A stretch of DNA of 64,000 nt from Agromyces sp. Root81 (GCF_001429165.1 NZ_LMIR01000002.1:1-64000); one strand, 5' to 3'; shown: positions 1 to 9,042, counted from the stretch's first letter. Numbers and translations are program-made. Notes: a model not told the origin generated them from the letters alone.

Positions 1-171
1 GCCTGGTTCGCCGAGAACCAGCCCGTGACCTCCATCGTGACCTCCACCCGGGCCCTGTTCGCCGGCCAGCCCGTCGGCAGCGACATCTGGATCGCCCTCG
101 CCTGGCTCGTCGGCATCCTCGTGGTCGCCTACTTCTGGGCGATCTCGATCTACCGACGCAAGATCAGCTGA
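1..171 (+). CDS. ABC-2 type exporter permease, C-terminal end (partial)
   Basis: The first 56 codons are the 3' end of a gene that begins before the window. The peptide has a conserved-looking stretch with NQPVTSIVTSTRALFAG followed by one strong membrane segment (about residues 30-50) and a short basic tail ending RRKIS. That pattern matches the last loop and helix of daunorubicin-resistance/DrrB-type ABC-2 permeases, which act in the plasma membrane with a separate ATPase. Only the tail is visible, so substrate and partner cannot be read. A GC-rich hairpin follows the stop codon. Confidence 0.7.
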   Translation, partial: AWFAENQPVTSIVTSTRALFAGQPVGSDIWIALAWLVGILVVAYFWAISIYRRKIS

Positions 172-206
172 GCCGAATCGGCACCCGCGCAGCGCGCGGA
201 ACGCGA

Positions 207-245
207 CGAAGCCGCCCGTCCCCTTCATGGGTGCGGGCGGCTTCG
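207..245 (+). terminator. hairpin after the ABC permease gene
   Basis: Twelve-base perfect inverted repeat (CGAAGCCGCCCG at 207-218 and its complement at 234-245) with a 15-nt loop, 35 nt after the permease stop. There is no U-tract, which is common for actinobacterial terminators. Confidence 0.6.
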
Positions 246-276
246 GCGTGCGCTGGAGTTCGTCGTACCACTGAGG

Positions 277-320
277 AAGGCCCGGAATCATGCGAGAACT
301 TCCGCATGATTCCGGGCCTT
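277..320 (-). terminator. tmRNA terminator, 18-bp perfect stem
   Basis: Perfect 18-base inverted repeat (277-294 and 303-320) with an 8-nt loop, starting 28 nt beyond the 3' end of ssrA on the minus strand. No U-run follows on either strand. The position fits termination of the tmRNA precursor; because it is symmetrical it could also stop rightward transcription. Confidence 0.75.
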
Positions 321-347
321 CGAGCCACAGTGTGCGACAACAGCCGT

Positions 348-719
348 TGGTGGAGATGGGGGGAATTGAACCCCCGTCCATCGCTGTGATTCCACGCCTT
401 CTCCGGGCGCAGCCTGTGCAAGCGTTCTGCTCGGCCCCGACCTTTGCCACAGGCGCCTAGGTCGACGGGCCCAGCCTGAATGAAGTCCCGCGTGTCGCTC
501 AGGCGACCACACGCAGCAAGTTCCCTAGATGACGCCAGCTACCGGGGCGGGAACAGACCCGCGGGCTGACGGACTATCGGGCTCGCTTAAGCAGCGAGGG
601 CGAAGTCAGTGCGCTTTGCATTGGCACTTATTGTTTTCCAGAGATCGTTTACGAGATAACCCTGGATCCTCGGCCCGCTTCTCGTGGGTTCGCAGACGAT
701 GTCGAAACCGATCATCCCC
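348..719 (-). ncRNA. ssrA: transfer-messenger RNA (tmRNA)
   Basis: tmRNA rescues stalled ribosomes by adding a degradation tag. The 5' end (minus strand GGGGATGATCGGTTTCGACA) and the 3' end with T-arm GGGGGTTCAATTCCCCC pair as the alanine-type acceptor stem (GGGGATG with CATCTCC), and ACCA is encoded. The tag reading frame lies at 587-625 and gives ANAKRTDFALAA followed by TAA, ending in the usual ALAA degron. Length is 372 nt, normal for one-piece actinobacterial tmRNA. Its protein partner smpB lies 1.7 kb away on the same strand. A perfect hairpin follows the 3' end and TTGACA sits about 70 nt upstream of the 5' end. Confidence 0.97.
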
Positions 720-782
720 ATGAATCGCCGTGACTGATCGCTCAGCCTGGCGGGCCGTTGTCGCACACTGTGGAGTTTTCAA

Positions 783-797
783 TTGACAGAGTGTCAA
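783..797. promoter_or_regulatory. back-to-back TTGACA inverted repeat between ssrA and the SIMPL gene
   Basis: TTGACA-GAG-TGTCAA is a perfect 15-bp inverted repeat in the divergent intergenic region. The minus-strand TTGACA (792-797) is well placed as a -35 box for ssrA. I cannot find a convincing -10 for either strand, so the exact promoters are inference; it could also be an operator. Confidence 0.4.
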
Positions 798-899
798 ACC
801 CCGAGCACCCATCGTTGAAACGGTGAGTACCCGGCCTTACAGTCTAGAACAGGCGCGGCCGCTCCGCCATTCCCGAGCGGATTTCACCTGGAGGTCCAT

Positions 900-1577
900 G
901 TGGCTACCGTCATCGCCGTGCGCGGCACCGCCGAAGAACGCATCGCGCCCGAGCTCGGCGCCGTCTCGCTCACGGTGAGCGCCTCGGGTGCCGAACGCGA
1001 CGCGACCCTTGCGCGCACGACCGAGTCCCGCGACGCGCTCATCGCCGCCGTGCAGGGGCTCGACGACTCCGGTGCACTCGACACCTGGTCCGCCGGACAA
1101 CTGCACATCTCCTCGCATCGCCCCTGGAACAACGAGGGAAAGCAGTTGCCCGTCGTGCACCAGGTGAACGCCGATGTCGAGGTCGTCTTCACCGACCTCA
1201 CCAAGCTCGGGGAGTGGGTCAGCGCGGTCTCTGTGAACGGTCGGGTTTCGGTCGGCGGCATCGACTGGCGACTGACGGATGCCACGCGCAAGCGCACGCA
1301 GGAGGCCGCTCAGCGCGCGGCCGTGGCCGACGCGGTGACGAAGGCCGCCGTCTATGCCGCGGCGCTCGGGCTCGGCGCACCGTCGCCGGTCGAGCTCGCC
1401 GACACCGGCCTGCTCACCGCGCAGCCGGTGCCGCCGGGCGCCCCCGGCGAGCGGATGTTCGCGATGCGGGCGTCGGCCGACATGTCGGGCGGCGGGGGCG
1501 GCCCGGCGCAGTTCACGCCGGCGCTGCTCGTGATCGCGGCATCCGTCGAGGCGCGGTTCACCGCCGAGCCGGCCTGA
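900..1577 (+). CDS. SIMPL (DUF541) domain protein
   Basis: A 225-residue protein starting ATVIAVRGTAEERIAPELGA, the standard N-terminus of the DUF541/SIMPL family, and containing the internal QAAVADAVTKAA-type helix that precedes a LG-rich strand. Family members are cytosolic or periplasmic and linked in a few species to oxidative or envelope stress; the biochemical role is not settled. No signal peptide is visible. The GTG at 900 is chosen because GGAGG lies 5 nt upstream; the overlapping ATG at 898 is out of frame. It stands alone, divergent from ssrA and convergent with the phosphatase gene. Confidence 0.85.
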   Translation: MATVIAVRGTAEERIAPELGAVSLTVSASGAERDATLARTTESRDALIAAVQGLDDSGALDTWSAGQLHISSHRPWNNEGKQLPVVHQVNADVEVVFTDLTKLGEWVSAVSVNGRVSVGGIDWRLTDATRKRTQEAAQRAAVADAVTKAAVYAAALGLGAPSPVELADTGLLTAQPVPPGAPGERMFAMRASADMSGGGGGPAQFTPALLVIAASVEARFTAEPA

Positions 1578-1625
1578 GCCGGCGCCGCGACGGCGCGAAA
1601 CGCGAACGCTCCGACCGCCGACCGA

Positions 1626-2363
1626 TCAGGCGGGCTCGACGAGCAGGGTCTCGAGCTCGGCGAGTGCGCTGAGCTCGAGCCCCGACGCGAGGAGGTACTC
1701 GCGCACCGAACCGTGTTCGCGTTCGACGAGTTCGATGACGTCGTCGAGCGCCTCGCGCGGGCTGCCGCCCAAGAGCGTGCGTAGCGCGGGCGAGTCGGGC
1801 ACCCCGTAGCCAGCCATGCGCGCGATCATGCCCTCGAGCCAATCGCCGGCGAGGTTCGCCTCGGTCAAGGCGTAATCGGCCACGACGGACTCCCGATCGA
1901 CGCCGACCGCGAGCAGCGCGAGGGCGATGACGATGCCCGTGCGATCCTTGCCCGCGGTGCAGTGCACGACGACGGCACGGTCGCCGGCGATCGAGATCTC
2001 GCGCAGGGCGTCGACCACGACGGAGGTGTGCTGGGTCACGATGCGCTCGTAGAGCGCGTCGAGCGAGATGCCCGCCATGCCCTGGGACGCACCCGAGCCT
2101 TCGAAGACCGGCAGCCGCAGCACCTCGACGTCGAGGTCGCCGAGGTCATCGGGCATGGCCGCGACCTCCCTCTCGTCGCGCAGGTCGATGACGATGCCGA
2201 CGCCGAGGTCGCGGAGCCGTTCCTGGCCGGCCTCACCGAGACGGGCGAGGCCGTCGGACCGGTAGAGCACCCCGTCGCGGACGGTGCCGGTCAGTGCCGG
2301 CAGCCCGCCGACATCGCGGAAGTTGTAGGTACCGGGAACCGGAATGCGCGTCGAGGTCTCCAT
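1626..2363 (-). CDS. tyrosine-protein phosphatase (CX5R family)
   Basis: A 245-residue protein with N-terminal NFRDVGG and the catalytic P-loop HCTAGKDRTG at about residues 134-143 (nucleophile Cys135, Arg141). This is the Tyr/Ser phosphatase family that includes mycobacterial PtpB; substrates may be phosphotyrosine proteins or phosphoinositides. No signal peptide, so cytosolic or exported by an unknown route. The ATG at 2363 gives METSTRIPVPGTYNFRD, the family's usual start. It reads away from smpB with a 62-nt gap and may be cotranscribed with it. Confidence 0.9.
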   Translation of the reverse strand: METSTRIPVPGTYNFRDVGGLPALTGTVRDGVLYRSDGLARLGEAGQERLRDLGVGIVIDLRDEREVAAMPDDLGDLDVEVLRLPVFEGSGASQGMAGISLDALYERIVTQHTSVVVDALREISIAGDRAVVVHCTAGKDRTGIVIALALLAVGVDRESVVADYALTEANLAGDWLEGMIARMAGYGVPDSPALRTLLGGSPREALDDVIELVEREHGSVREYLLASGLELSALAELETLLVEPA

Positions 2364-2425
2364 CGTGCCGAGCCTACACGCGCCCGCGGCGCGGGAGCAG
2401 GGCCCGGGATCGTGCGCGGAGCGAG

Positions 2426-2902
2426 CTAGTCGCCGAGGTTCTTCCGGCTCGCCATGGCCCGATCGGCCTCGCGCTTGTCCTGGCGCTCGCGCAGCGCGTG
2501 GCGCTTGTCGTACTCCCGCTTGCCCTTCGCGACCGCGATCTCGACCTTCGCGCGCCCGCCCGAGAAGTAGATCTGCAGAGGCACGAGGGTGTAACCGCCC
2601 TGGCTCGTGCGGTGGCTGATCTTCACGATCTCCTGCTTGTGCAGCAGGAGCTTGCGCTTGCGCCGCGGTGCGTGGTTGTTCCACGTGCCCTCGGTGTACT
2701 CGGGGATGTGCACGGCGTCGAGCCACATCTCGCCGCCCTCGATGAAGGCGTAGCCGTCGACGAGCGACGCGCGACCCTCGCGGAGCGACTTCACCTCGGT
2801 GCCGGTGAGCACGAGGCCCGCCTCGTAGGTGTCCTCGATCGTGTAGTCGTGGCGCGCTTTGCGGTTGGTCGCCACGACCTTCTGACCGGTCTCCCTGGGC
2901 AC
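2426..2902 (-). CDS. smpB: SsrA-binding protein SmpB
   Basis: SmpB binds tmRNA and brings it to stalled ribosomes. The 158-residue product has the family features: [12 protein letters not shown] near the start, [12 protein letters not shown], the FIEGGEMWL strand and the basic C-terminal tail ending [11 protein letters not shown]. An upstream ATG would add 13 residues, but GTG at 2902 preceded by AAGGAG with 6-nt spacing gives the family's normal N-terminus (VPRETGQK). It is the distal gene of ftsE-ftsX-smpB, an order common in actinobacteria, with its RNA partner ssrA 1.7 kb further on. Confidence 0.97.
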   Translation of the reverse strand: MPRETGQKVVATNRKARHDYTIEDTYEAGLVLTGTEVKSLREGRASLVDGYAFIEGGEMWLDAVHIPEYTEGTWNNHAPRRKRKLLLHKQEIVKISHRTSQGGYTLVPLQIYFSGGRAKVEIAVAKGKREYDKRHALRERQDKREADRAMASRKNLGD

Positions 2903-2997
2903 GAGCGGCTCCTTGCTTCGATAGCGGATGCCCCGGCGCATCCGGAGCAGCCGTTCAGTCTAGCTGCTGGCGGCCGGGCGTGTCGAAACCCGGTCGA

Positions 2998-3909
2998 TCA
3001 GACCTTCAGGTATCTCGTGATCGCGATGCCGGCGGAGACGGCGGCGAGCACGACGCCGACGAGGATCAGCAACGGAACGACGAGGAATGCGTCCGAGAGG
3101 TCGACGAACGTGAACGAGAGGTTGTCGGCGAGGTAGCCCTGCACGAAGAAGGCGACGATCGCCACCACTGCGCCGCCCGCGAGGAGCGAGCCGATGAGGC
3201 CGGCGAACACCCCCTCGAGCACGAACGGCGTCTGGATGAACCGGTTCGAGGCGCCGACGAGTCGCATGATGCCGAGCTCCCGTCGCCTCGAGAACGCGGA
3301 GAGGCGGATCGTCGTCGCAATGAGCAGCGCCGCGGCGACGAGCATGATCGCCGCGACGGCGATCGCGGTGTAACTCGCCGCGTTCAGCACGTCGAAGATC
3401 TGGTCGAGGTAGCGTCGTTGGTCGACCACGCCCTCGACGCCCGCCATGCCGGCGAGACTCTCGACGAGCACGGCCGCCTGCGACGGATCGACGAGGTTCA
3501 CCCAGAAGGTCTCGTTCAGCACCTCGGGGGTCACGTAGTCGGCGGCAGGCGTGCCCTCGAACTGCTCCTGGAAGTTCTCGAAGGCCTGCTCGTGGTCCTC
3601 GAAGTAGAACTCGTCGATGTACTTCTCGAGCGTGTCGGAGGAGAGCTGCTCCTCGATGGCCGCCTTCTGCTCCTCCGTCGCCTCGCCGTCAGTGCAGCCC
3701 GCGGTGGTCGAGACGCCCGTGCAGAGGTAGACGGCGACCTGCGCCCGGTCGTACCAGTAGTTCTTCATCTGCCCGATCTGCAGCTGCAGCAGGGCCGCTG
3801 TGCCGACGAAGGTCAGCGAGATGAACGTGACGAGCACGACGGAGACCACCATCGAGGCGTTGCGGCGAAGGCCGTTCGCCGCCTCGGAGAGCACGAGACC
3901 GATCCTCAT
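2998..3909 (-). CDS. ftsX: cell-division ABC permease FtsX
   Basis: A 303-residue membrane protein with a cytosolic N-terminus, a first transmembrane segment at about 20-42, a large extracellular loop (about 45-170) and three further membrane segments in the C-terminal FtsX domain with the [14 protein letters not shown] motif. With FtsE it forms the complex that activates peptidoglycan hydrolases at the septum. The extracellular loop carries two Cys residues (in [15 protein letters not shown]) close together, likely a disulfide. Its ATG overlaps the ftsE stop as ATGA (3906-3909), implying translational coupling. Confidence 0.97.
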   Translation of the reverse strand: MRIGLVLSEAANGLRRNASMVVSVVLVTFISLTFVGTAALLQLQIGQMKNYWYDRAQVAVYLCTGVSTTAGCTDGEATEEQKAAIEEQLSSDTLEKYIDEFYFEDHEQAFENFQEQFEGTPAADYVTPEVLNETFWVNLVDPSQAAVLVESLAGMAGVEGVVDQRRYLDQIFDVLNAASYTAIAVAAIMLVAAALLIATTIRLSAFSRRRELGIMRLVGASNRFIQTPFVLEGVFAGLIGSLLAGGAVVAIVAFFVQGYLADNLSFTFVDLSDAFLVVPLLILVGVVLAAVSAGIAITRYLKV

Positions 3910-4961
3910 TTCGTCGGCCCCACTTCCTGGTCGTCGTCGCCTTCCCGGGGGCCTCCCGGTGCCCGGAGGCCGAGTCGTTCGGCGAGCGTCAGATGCTCGG
4001 CTGCCGCGGCGGCGGCGGTCTTCTTGGGCTTCAGCTTCTCGGGGTCGACCTGGATCGTGCCGGTGGCGGCGGCCGTGATCTCGGCGGCGGCATCGGTCAC
4101 GGCGTCGGTCGCCTCGGGCTCGACGTAGAGCGGCTCGGCGTCGCGCATGACCTCTTGGGTGACCTTCGGCGCTGCCGCCGCGGGCGCCGCGGCGGGTTTG
4201 GCCGTCTTCACGGGCTTGCCGGGTTTGCCCGGCTTGCCCGGCTCCTGCTCGGGCACGTAGTCGACGTCGCGCACCGTCTGGCCGTCGTAGCCTGCGCTGC
4301 GCTCGTCGCGCACGATGTCGCCGGCCGAGAGCTCGATGACCCTTCGGCGCATCTGGTCGACGATGCCGGCCTCGTGGGTCGCCATGATGATCGTGGTGCC
4401 GCTCGCGTTGATGCGTTCGAGCAGCGTCATGATGCCCGCGCTCGTCACAGGGTCGAGGTTGCCGGTCGGCTCGTCGGCGAGGAGGATCTGCGGCTTGTTG
4501 ACGATCGCCCTGGCGATCGCGACGCGCTGCTGCTCACCGCCCGAGAGCTCGTGCGGCATCCGCTTGCCCTTGCCGTCGAGGCCCACGAGCTTCAGCGTCT
4601 CGGGCACGGCCGACTGCACGTAGCCGCGCGACTTGCCGATCACTCGCAGCGTGAACGCGACGTTCTCGTAGACCGACTTGTTCGGCAGCAGCCGGAAGTC
4701 CTGGAAGACGACGCCGAGGTCGCGCCGGAAGTAGGGCACCTTGCGGCTCGAGATCGAGCCGAGGTCCTGGCCGAGCACGTGGATGGCACCCTTCGACGGC
4801 TTCTCCTCTTTGAGGATCAGCCGGAGGAAGCTCGACTTGCCGGAGCCGGAGGCGCCGACGAGGAAGACGAACTCCCCGCGGAGGATCTCGACCCCGATGT
4901 CGTTCAGGGCGGGCCTCGCCTGGCCGGGGTAGGTCTTGGTGACGGAGTCGAAACGGATCAT
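3906..4961 (-). CDS. ftsE: cell-division ATPase FtsE with long C-terminal extension
   Basis: ABC ATPase partner of FtsX. Walker A GASGSGKS at about 36-43, signature LSGGEQQR at about 139-146 and Walker B ILLADEP at about 159-165 are intact. At 351 residues it is about 120 longer than E. coli FtsE: after residue ~228 comes a low-complexity tail rich in Lys, Pro and Ala including [15 protein letters not shown] and a charged C-terminus. The ATG at 4961 has no good ribosome site, but minus-strand TAGGCT (4970-4975) lies 8 nt before it, suggesting its own near-leaderless promoter despite prfB lying upstream. Confidence 0.96.
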   Translation of the reverse strand: MIRFDSVTKTYPGQARPALNDIGVEILRGEFVFLVGASGSGKSSFLRLILKEEKPSKGAIHVLGQDLGSISSRKVPYFRRDLGVVFQDFRLLPNKSVYENVAFTLRVIGKSRGYVQSAVPETLKLVGLDGKGKRMPHELSGGEQQRVAIARAIVNKPQILLADEPTGNLDPVTSAGIMTLLERINASGTTIIMATHEAGIVDQMRRRVIELSAGDIVRDERSAGYDGQTVRDVDYVPEQEPGKPGKPGKPVKTAKPAAAPAAAAPKVTQEVMRDAEPLYVEPEATDAVTDAAAEITAAATGTIQVDPEKLKPKKTAAAAAAEHLTLAERLGLRAPGGPREGDDDQEVGPTK

Positions 4962-4989
4962 CGAAACCGAGCCTATGGAAGGCGGGGGC

Positions 4990-5031
4990 AAAAGTGGGCA
5001 GCGACACCGGAATTCCGGGTCGCCGCCCACT
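4990..5031 (-). terminator. rho-independent terminator between prfB and ftsE
   Basis: Long imperfect inverted repeat around CCGGAATTCCGG (arms about 4993-5011 and 5013-5031, two mismatches) followed on the minus strand by TTTT. It would end prfB transcripts, yet it is only 29 nt before the ftsE start, so it may instead act as an attenuator in an ftsE leader. Confidence 0.7.
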
Positions 5032-5195
5032 GGATCGGGACGACCGGCTCCTCGAACGGCTCATCGGATCGGGAGATTCGCCCGAACAGCGGATCGCAGG
5101 AAGGCGACATGTTCCGAATCGAAGCCGAGCCCGACGAGGACCCGTGGGCACTGCTCAGCCGGCCTCGGCCGGAGGCATCCGCTTCGTTCGCGTGT

Positions 5196-6302
5196 CTACT
5201 CGGTCGGGCGCTTGCGCCACTTGATGCCGGCGGCGATGAAGCCGTCGATGTCGCCGTCGAAGACGTGGCTCGGGTTGCCGACCTCGTACTCGGTGCGCAG
5301 ATCCTTGACCATCTGGTACGGCGCGAGCACGTACGAGCGCATCTGGTCGCCCCAGCTCGCGGTGATGTTGCCCGCGAGCTCCTTCTTCTGCGCCGCCTCC
5401 TGCTCCTTCTGGATGAGGAGGAGCCGCGACTGCAGCACGCGCATCGCGGCCGCACGGTTCTGGATCTGCGACTTCTCGTTCTGCATCGAGACAACCGTGC
5501 CGGTCGGGAGGTGCGTGATGCGCACGGCGGAGTCGGTCGTGTTGACCGACTGGCCACCGGGGCCGCTCGAGCGGAAGACGTCGACGCGGATGTCGTTCTC
5601 GGGGATCTCGACCTCCTGCGCCTCCTCCATGAGCGGGATGACCTCGACGGCCGCGAAGCTCGTCTGGCGCTTGCCCGCCGCACCGAAGGGGCTCATGCGC
5701 ACGAGGCGGTGCGTGCCGGCCTCGACGCTCAGGGTGCCGAAGGCGTAGGGCGCGTCGATCTCGAACGTCGCCGACTTGATGCCCGCCTCTTCGGCGTAGC
5801 TCGTGTCCATGACGGTCGCCCGGTAGCCGTGCTTCTCGGCCCAGCGCAGGTACATGCGCATGAGCATCTCGGCGAAGTCGGCGGCGTCGACGCCGCCGGC
5901 GCCGGCGCGGATGGTGATGACCGCCGGGCGGTCGTCCCACTCGCCGTCGAGCAGCGTCTGCACTTCGAGGTCGCCGATCGCCTTCTGCAGCGACTCGAGC
6001 TCGGTGCGCGCCTCGGCCGCACTGTCTTCGTCGCCCATCTCGTTGGCGAGCTCGACGAGCACCTCGAGGTCGTCGAGGCGCGAATCGATCTTCTTGACGC
6101 GAGCGAGCTCGGACTGGCGGTGGCTGAGCGCGCTCGTCACCTTCTGGGCGTTCGTCGTGTCGTCCCAGAGATCAGGGGCGCCGGCCTCCTCCGAGAGCCG
6201 CACGATGTCGGCTTCGAGGGCGTCGACGTCGACGACGGCACGGATGTCGCGGAAAGTGGAGCGCAGCGCGGCGATCTCCTGCGTGAGGTCAAGATCCAAC
6301 AT
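5196..6302 (-). CDS. prfB: peptide chain release factor 2
   Basis: RF2 terminates translation at UGA and UAA. The 368-residue protein has the stop-codon reading tripeptide SPF at 204-206 ([15 protein letters not shown]) and the GGQ catalytic motif at 249-251 ([10 protein letters not shown]). The reading frame is continuous from ATG 6302; the programmed +1 frameshift that controls prfB in many bacteria is absent. It precedes ftsE-ftsX-smpB in the usual actinobacterial order, but a strong terminator separates it from ftsE. It is divergent from the Hcp-like gene, 87 nt away. Confidence 0.97.
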   Translation of the reverse strand: MLDLDLTQEIAALRSTFRDIRAVVDVDALEADIVRLSEEAGAPDLWDDTTNAQKVTSALSHRQSELARVKKIDSRLDDLEVLVELANEMGDEDSAAEARTELESLQKAIGDLEVQTLLDGEWDDRPAVITIRAGAGGVDAADFAEMLMRMYLRWAEKHGYRATVMDTSYAEEAGIKSATFEIDAPYAFGTLSVEAGTHRLVRMSPFGAAGKRQTSFAAVEVIPLMEEAQEVEIPENDIRVDVFRSSGPGGQSVNTTDSAVRITHLPTGTVVSMQNEKSQIQNRAAAMRVLQSRLLLIQKEQEAAQKKELAGNITASWGDQMRSYVLAPYQMVKDLRTEYEVGNPSHVFDGDIDGFIAAGIKWRKRPTE

Positions 6303-6389
6303 GGCTTCCCCAGCCTAGTCGCGCCGAGCGTACAATTCGGTGCAGCGGCGAGACGTCGGGTTCGGCGGCTCCGTCGCAAGGGGGCGAGC

Positions 6390-6899
6390 ATGTCGGGTCA
6401 CGCGTATCTCACGTTCTTCGCCGATGCACCGGGCGAGTCGTCCGCCGTCGGTCATGAGGGCTGGATCGAACTGCTGACGTGGTCGTGGGGGGTCACAGCC
6501 GGCGTGTCGGCCGGGCCCGGCCACGGCGGAAGCACTGGCGGCACCGGCGGCGGCGCGGCTGGTCGGCCCGATCCGTCGGCGCTCCTCTGGTCGCACGCCT
6601 TCGACGCGGCATCCGGCAAGCTCTTCGGGCTCGCGGCGTCGGGTCGCCACATCCAGAAGGCCGAGCTCCAGGTCATGCGCACCGGCCACGAGGCGTGGCT
6701 CAGCGTGAAGATGCAGGACCTCCTGATCACCTCGGCGCACGTGACGGGCTCGGCGGAGGGCGACGTCGCGCAGGCCGTCGGCATGGAGTTCGGATCCGTA
6801 CGATTCGAGTACCGGCGGCAGCGGCCCGACGGAGCGCTCGGCACGCCGGCGACGTTCGACTGGGACATCCGCTCCGGCACCGTCGCCACTGCTCCGTGA
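6390..6899 (+). CDS. Hcp-family (type VI secretion tube-like) protein, orphan
   Basis: A 169-residue protein that fits the Hcp1 family: start AYLTFFADAPGESS, SWG (in TWSWGVTAG), HAFDAASGKLFGLAASG, the KAELQVMRTG strand, and an EYRRQRPDGALG-type end. Hcp forms hexameric rings that stack into T6SS tubes, but no other T6SS gene is present in this window and actinobacteria generally lack the system. A Gly-rich insert (about residues 42-57) lengthens one loop. ATG 6390 follows AAGGGGG with 4-nt spacing. Function here is unknown; MFS gene downstream is 63 nt away. Confidence 0.75.
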   Translation: MSGHAYLTFFADAPGESSAVGHEGWIELLTWSWGVTAGVSAGPGHGGSTGGTGGGAAGRPDPSALLWSHAFDAASGKLFGLAASGRHIQKAELQVMRTGHEAWLSVKMQDLLITSAHVTGSAEGDVAQAVGMEFGSVRFEYRRQRPDGALGTPATFDWDIRSGTVATAP

Positions 6900-6962
6900 G
6901 GCGGCCGCACTGCAGCCAGCGGGTGACCATGACGGGTGCACGGCGGGTGTAGCGTCGAATCG

Positions 6963-8252
6963 ATGACCGACTCCACGCCCCGATTCTCGTGGCGCGCGGT
7001 CATCCTCCCGGTCTACCTGCCGACCCTGGTCTTCTCGCTCGGCGAGGGCGCGATGATCCCGATCGTGCCGCTCGTGGCGAGCGAGCGCGGCGCCTCGCTC
7101 GCCCTCGCGGGCCTCATCGCCGCGATGCTCATGGTCGGCGAACTCGCCGGCGACCTCCCCGCCGGATGGCTCGTGGCACGCATCGGCGAACGCAACGCCA
7201 TGATCGGGGCGGCGATGCTCGCCGTCATCGGCGTGCTCATCGCCATCGTCTCCCCCACGCTGCCCGCGCTCGCCATCGGCGTCTTCCTCCTCGGCCTCGC
7301 GACGGCCGTGTTCGGGCTCGCCCGGCACGCGTTCCTCACGAGCTACGTGCCGGTGCGCGTGCGGGCGCGAGCGCTCTCGACGCTCGGCGGCGTGTTCCGC
7401 GCCGGCTGGGCGGTCGGCCCCTTCGTCGCCGCCGCGATCATCGCGGCGACGGGCTCGAGCGAGACCGTCTTCTGGGTACTCGTCGTGGCCTGCTTCGCAG
7501 TGGTCGGGGTGCTCGTGCTGCTGCCCGACCCCGAGCGGGTGTTCGGTGCGGCGCGGCTCGCGCGCGAGGCATCCGCTTCGACGACGGCGACGGATGCCTC
7601 GGGCACGCCGCTCACCGCCGGCGAGGCCGAGGCGGCGGCGGAGTCGTCACCGAGCGTGTTCCGGGCCATCCGCGAGAATCGCGGCGTGCTCGCCCGCATC
7701 GGCACCGGAGTCGGGCTGCTCGCCGCGGTGCGCGTGAGCCGCACCGTCGTGCTGCCGCTGTGGTCAGTCTCGATCGGCATGCCGGCCGAGCAGGCGGCCC
7801 TCGTGATCGGCATCTCGGGCACGATCGACTTCGCCCTGTTCTACGCGAGCGGCCAGATCATGGACCGCTTCGGGCGGCTCTGGAACGCGATCCCGGGCCT
7901 CCTCGGCATGGCCGCGGGGCACATCGCCCTCGCGTTCACGCACGACCTGCCGTCGAACGCGCTCTGGTTCACGGTCATCGCCGTCTGGCTCGGGCTCGCG
8001 AACGGCGTGACGAGCGGCATCGTCATGACGCTCGGCGCCGACCTCGCGCCGAAGCAGAATCCGGCACCGTTCCTCGGCGCGTTCCGCATGATCGGCGACG
8101 TCGGCGGGGCGGGGGCGCCGCTCATGATCGCGGCCGTGACGTCGATCGCGTCGATCATGGCGGCGAACCTCGTGGTCGGGGCGCTCGGTCTCGTCGGCGC
8201 CGCGATGCTGTGGCGCTGGATCCCGCGCTACGTGCCGCATCGGCGCTGCTGA
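6963..8252 (+). CDS. MFS transporter
   Basis: A 429-residue integral membrane protein with 12 predicted hydrophobic segments in two halves and the loop-2 motif GWLVARIGERNAMIG typical of major facilitator drug or metabolite exporters. A hydrophilic linker (about 195-235) divides the halves. Substrate cannot be inferred. The ATG at 6963 is preceded by TAGCGT (6950-6955) with 7 nt between, so the mRNA is probably leaderless; the in-frame ATG 27 nt upstream lacks support. Confidence 0.88.
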   Translation: MTDSTPRFSWRAVILPVYLPTLVFSLGEGAMIPIVPLVASERGASLALAGLIAAMLMVGELAGDLPAGWLVARIGERNAMIGAAMLAVIGVLIAIVSPTLPALAIGVFLLGLATAVFGLARHAFLTSYVPVRVRARALSTLGGVFRAGWAVGPFVAAAIIAATGSSETVFWVLVVACFAVVGVLVLLPDPERVFGAARLAREASASTTATDASGTPLTAGEAEAAAESSPSVFRAIRENRGVLARIGTGVGLLAAVRVSRTVVLPLWSVSIGMPAEQAALVIGISGTIDFALFYASGQIMDRFGRLWNAIPGLLGMAAGHIALAFTHDLPSNALWFTVIAVWLGLANGVTSGIVMTLGADLAPKQNPAPFLGAFRMIGDVGGAGAPLMIAAVTSIASIMAANLVVGALGLVGAAMLWRWIPRYVPHRRC

Positions 8253-8283
8253 GGGTTGGGCCGGGGTCGTCAGGCGGAGCGCG

Positions 8284-8577
8284 TCAGGCCGAGGTCGTCG
8301 TGAGCGTGGCCACGATGATGATGAGCTGGAAGACGAGCACGAAGCCGCCGACGGCGACCGCACCGATCCACAGCCACCCGGCCACGAGCGTGGGGTCGTT
8401 CTTCACCTCACGCCGCCCGCGCAGCCCGAGCACCACGGCGAGCGCCGACAGCGGCACCGACGCGATCGCGGGGGTCAGTAGGGCCGCGGCGGCGAGTACG
8501 ACCGCGATGATCGCGGTCCACGCGTACCGGCGACCGTCGGCCCGGCCCGGCGCCGATCCGCCGCCGGATCCGGTCAT
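8284..8577 (-). CDS. small two-helix membrane protein (DUF4190-like)
   Basis: A 97-residue protein with a Gly/Ser-rich cytosolic start, a hydrophobic hairpin at about 20-50, the basic loop GLRGRREVKNDP, and a second membrane segment at about 65-92. The arrangement resembles DUF4190 proteins. Its ATG overlaps the stop of the PPOX gene as ATGA (8574-8577), so the two are translated together. Function unknown. Confidence 0.7.
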   Translation of the reverse strand: MTGSGGGSAPGRADGRRYAWTAIIAVVLAAAALLTPAIASVPLSALAVVLGLRGRREVKNDPTLVAGWLWIGAVAVGGFVLVFQLIIIVATLTTTSA

Positions 8578-8972
8578 CGCCCGTTGACCTTCTCGATCTG
8601 CATGACGAGCACGACCCGGTCGGCACTGTCGTCGGGCGCCTGCTCGTCGGGGTTACCGTAGCGCTGCCCGAGGCGCACGTACATCGCACCCTCGGGGTCG
8701 GGCACGACGTCGGCGAGGCGGCCCCGCACCTCGACGTACTTGAACGGGTTCTCGGGGTCGGTCATCGAGAGCGTCATGCGGGGGTTCGCCTGAAGGTTGC
8801 GGAACTTCGCGCGCGTCGTGGTGTGGGTGAAGCGGATCGTCTGCGCCTCGGGGTCGAACTCGAACCACATGGGGTTCATCTGCACCTCGCCGTTCGGGCG
8901 CACGGTGCCGAGGTGCGCGTACACCGGTGCGGAGAGAATGCGGCTGAAGTGGTCTGAGATCTCGACGGTCAT
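8574..8972 (-). CDS. pyridoxamine 5'-phosphate oxidase-like (PPOX) family protein
   Basis: A 132-residue split-barrel protein: APVYAHLGTVRPNGEVQMNPMWFEFD followed by IRFTHTTTRAKFRNLQANPRMTLSM and YVEVRGRLADV. These are hallmarks of the PPOX family, which binds FMN or coenzyme F420; the TTTRAKFRNL segment is typical of actinobacterial F420-dependent members, but cofactor choice is inference. First gene of a two-gene unit with the small membrane protein. Divergent from the padR pseudogene. Confidence 0.85.
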   Translation of the reverse strand: MTVEISDHFSRILSAPVYAHLGTVRPNGEVQMNPMWFEFDPEAQTIRFTHTTTRAKFRNLQANPRMTLSMTDPENPFKYVEVRGRLADVVPDPEGAMYVRLGQRYGNPDEQAPDDSADRVVLVMQIEKVNGR

Positions 8973-9042
8973 GCTCCCAGTCAATCGCACGGTGCCGGTT
9001 CGGCGGTACTCTGCGCGGTGCAAATGCTCAGCGAACCGCTTG

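Noticed and set aside
5109-5195. ATG with AGGAAGG upstream, reading MFRIEAEPDEDPWALL
   Set aside because: The frame continues only as antisense of prfB with no stop in the gap; no recognisable protein.
5196-6302. Programmed frameshift in prfB
   Set aside because: The frame is continuous from ATG through SPF and GGQ, with no internal TGA near the start.
3993-6899. 968-codon plus-strand open frame
   Set aside because: It runs antisense through ftsE and prfB; only its last 169 codons (the Hcp-like gene, from 6390) have a ribosome site and family match. Long shadow frames are expected at this GC.
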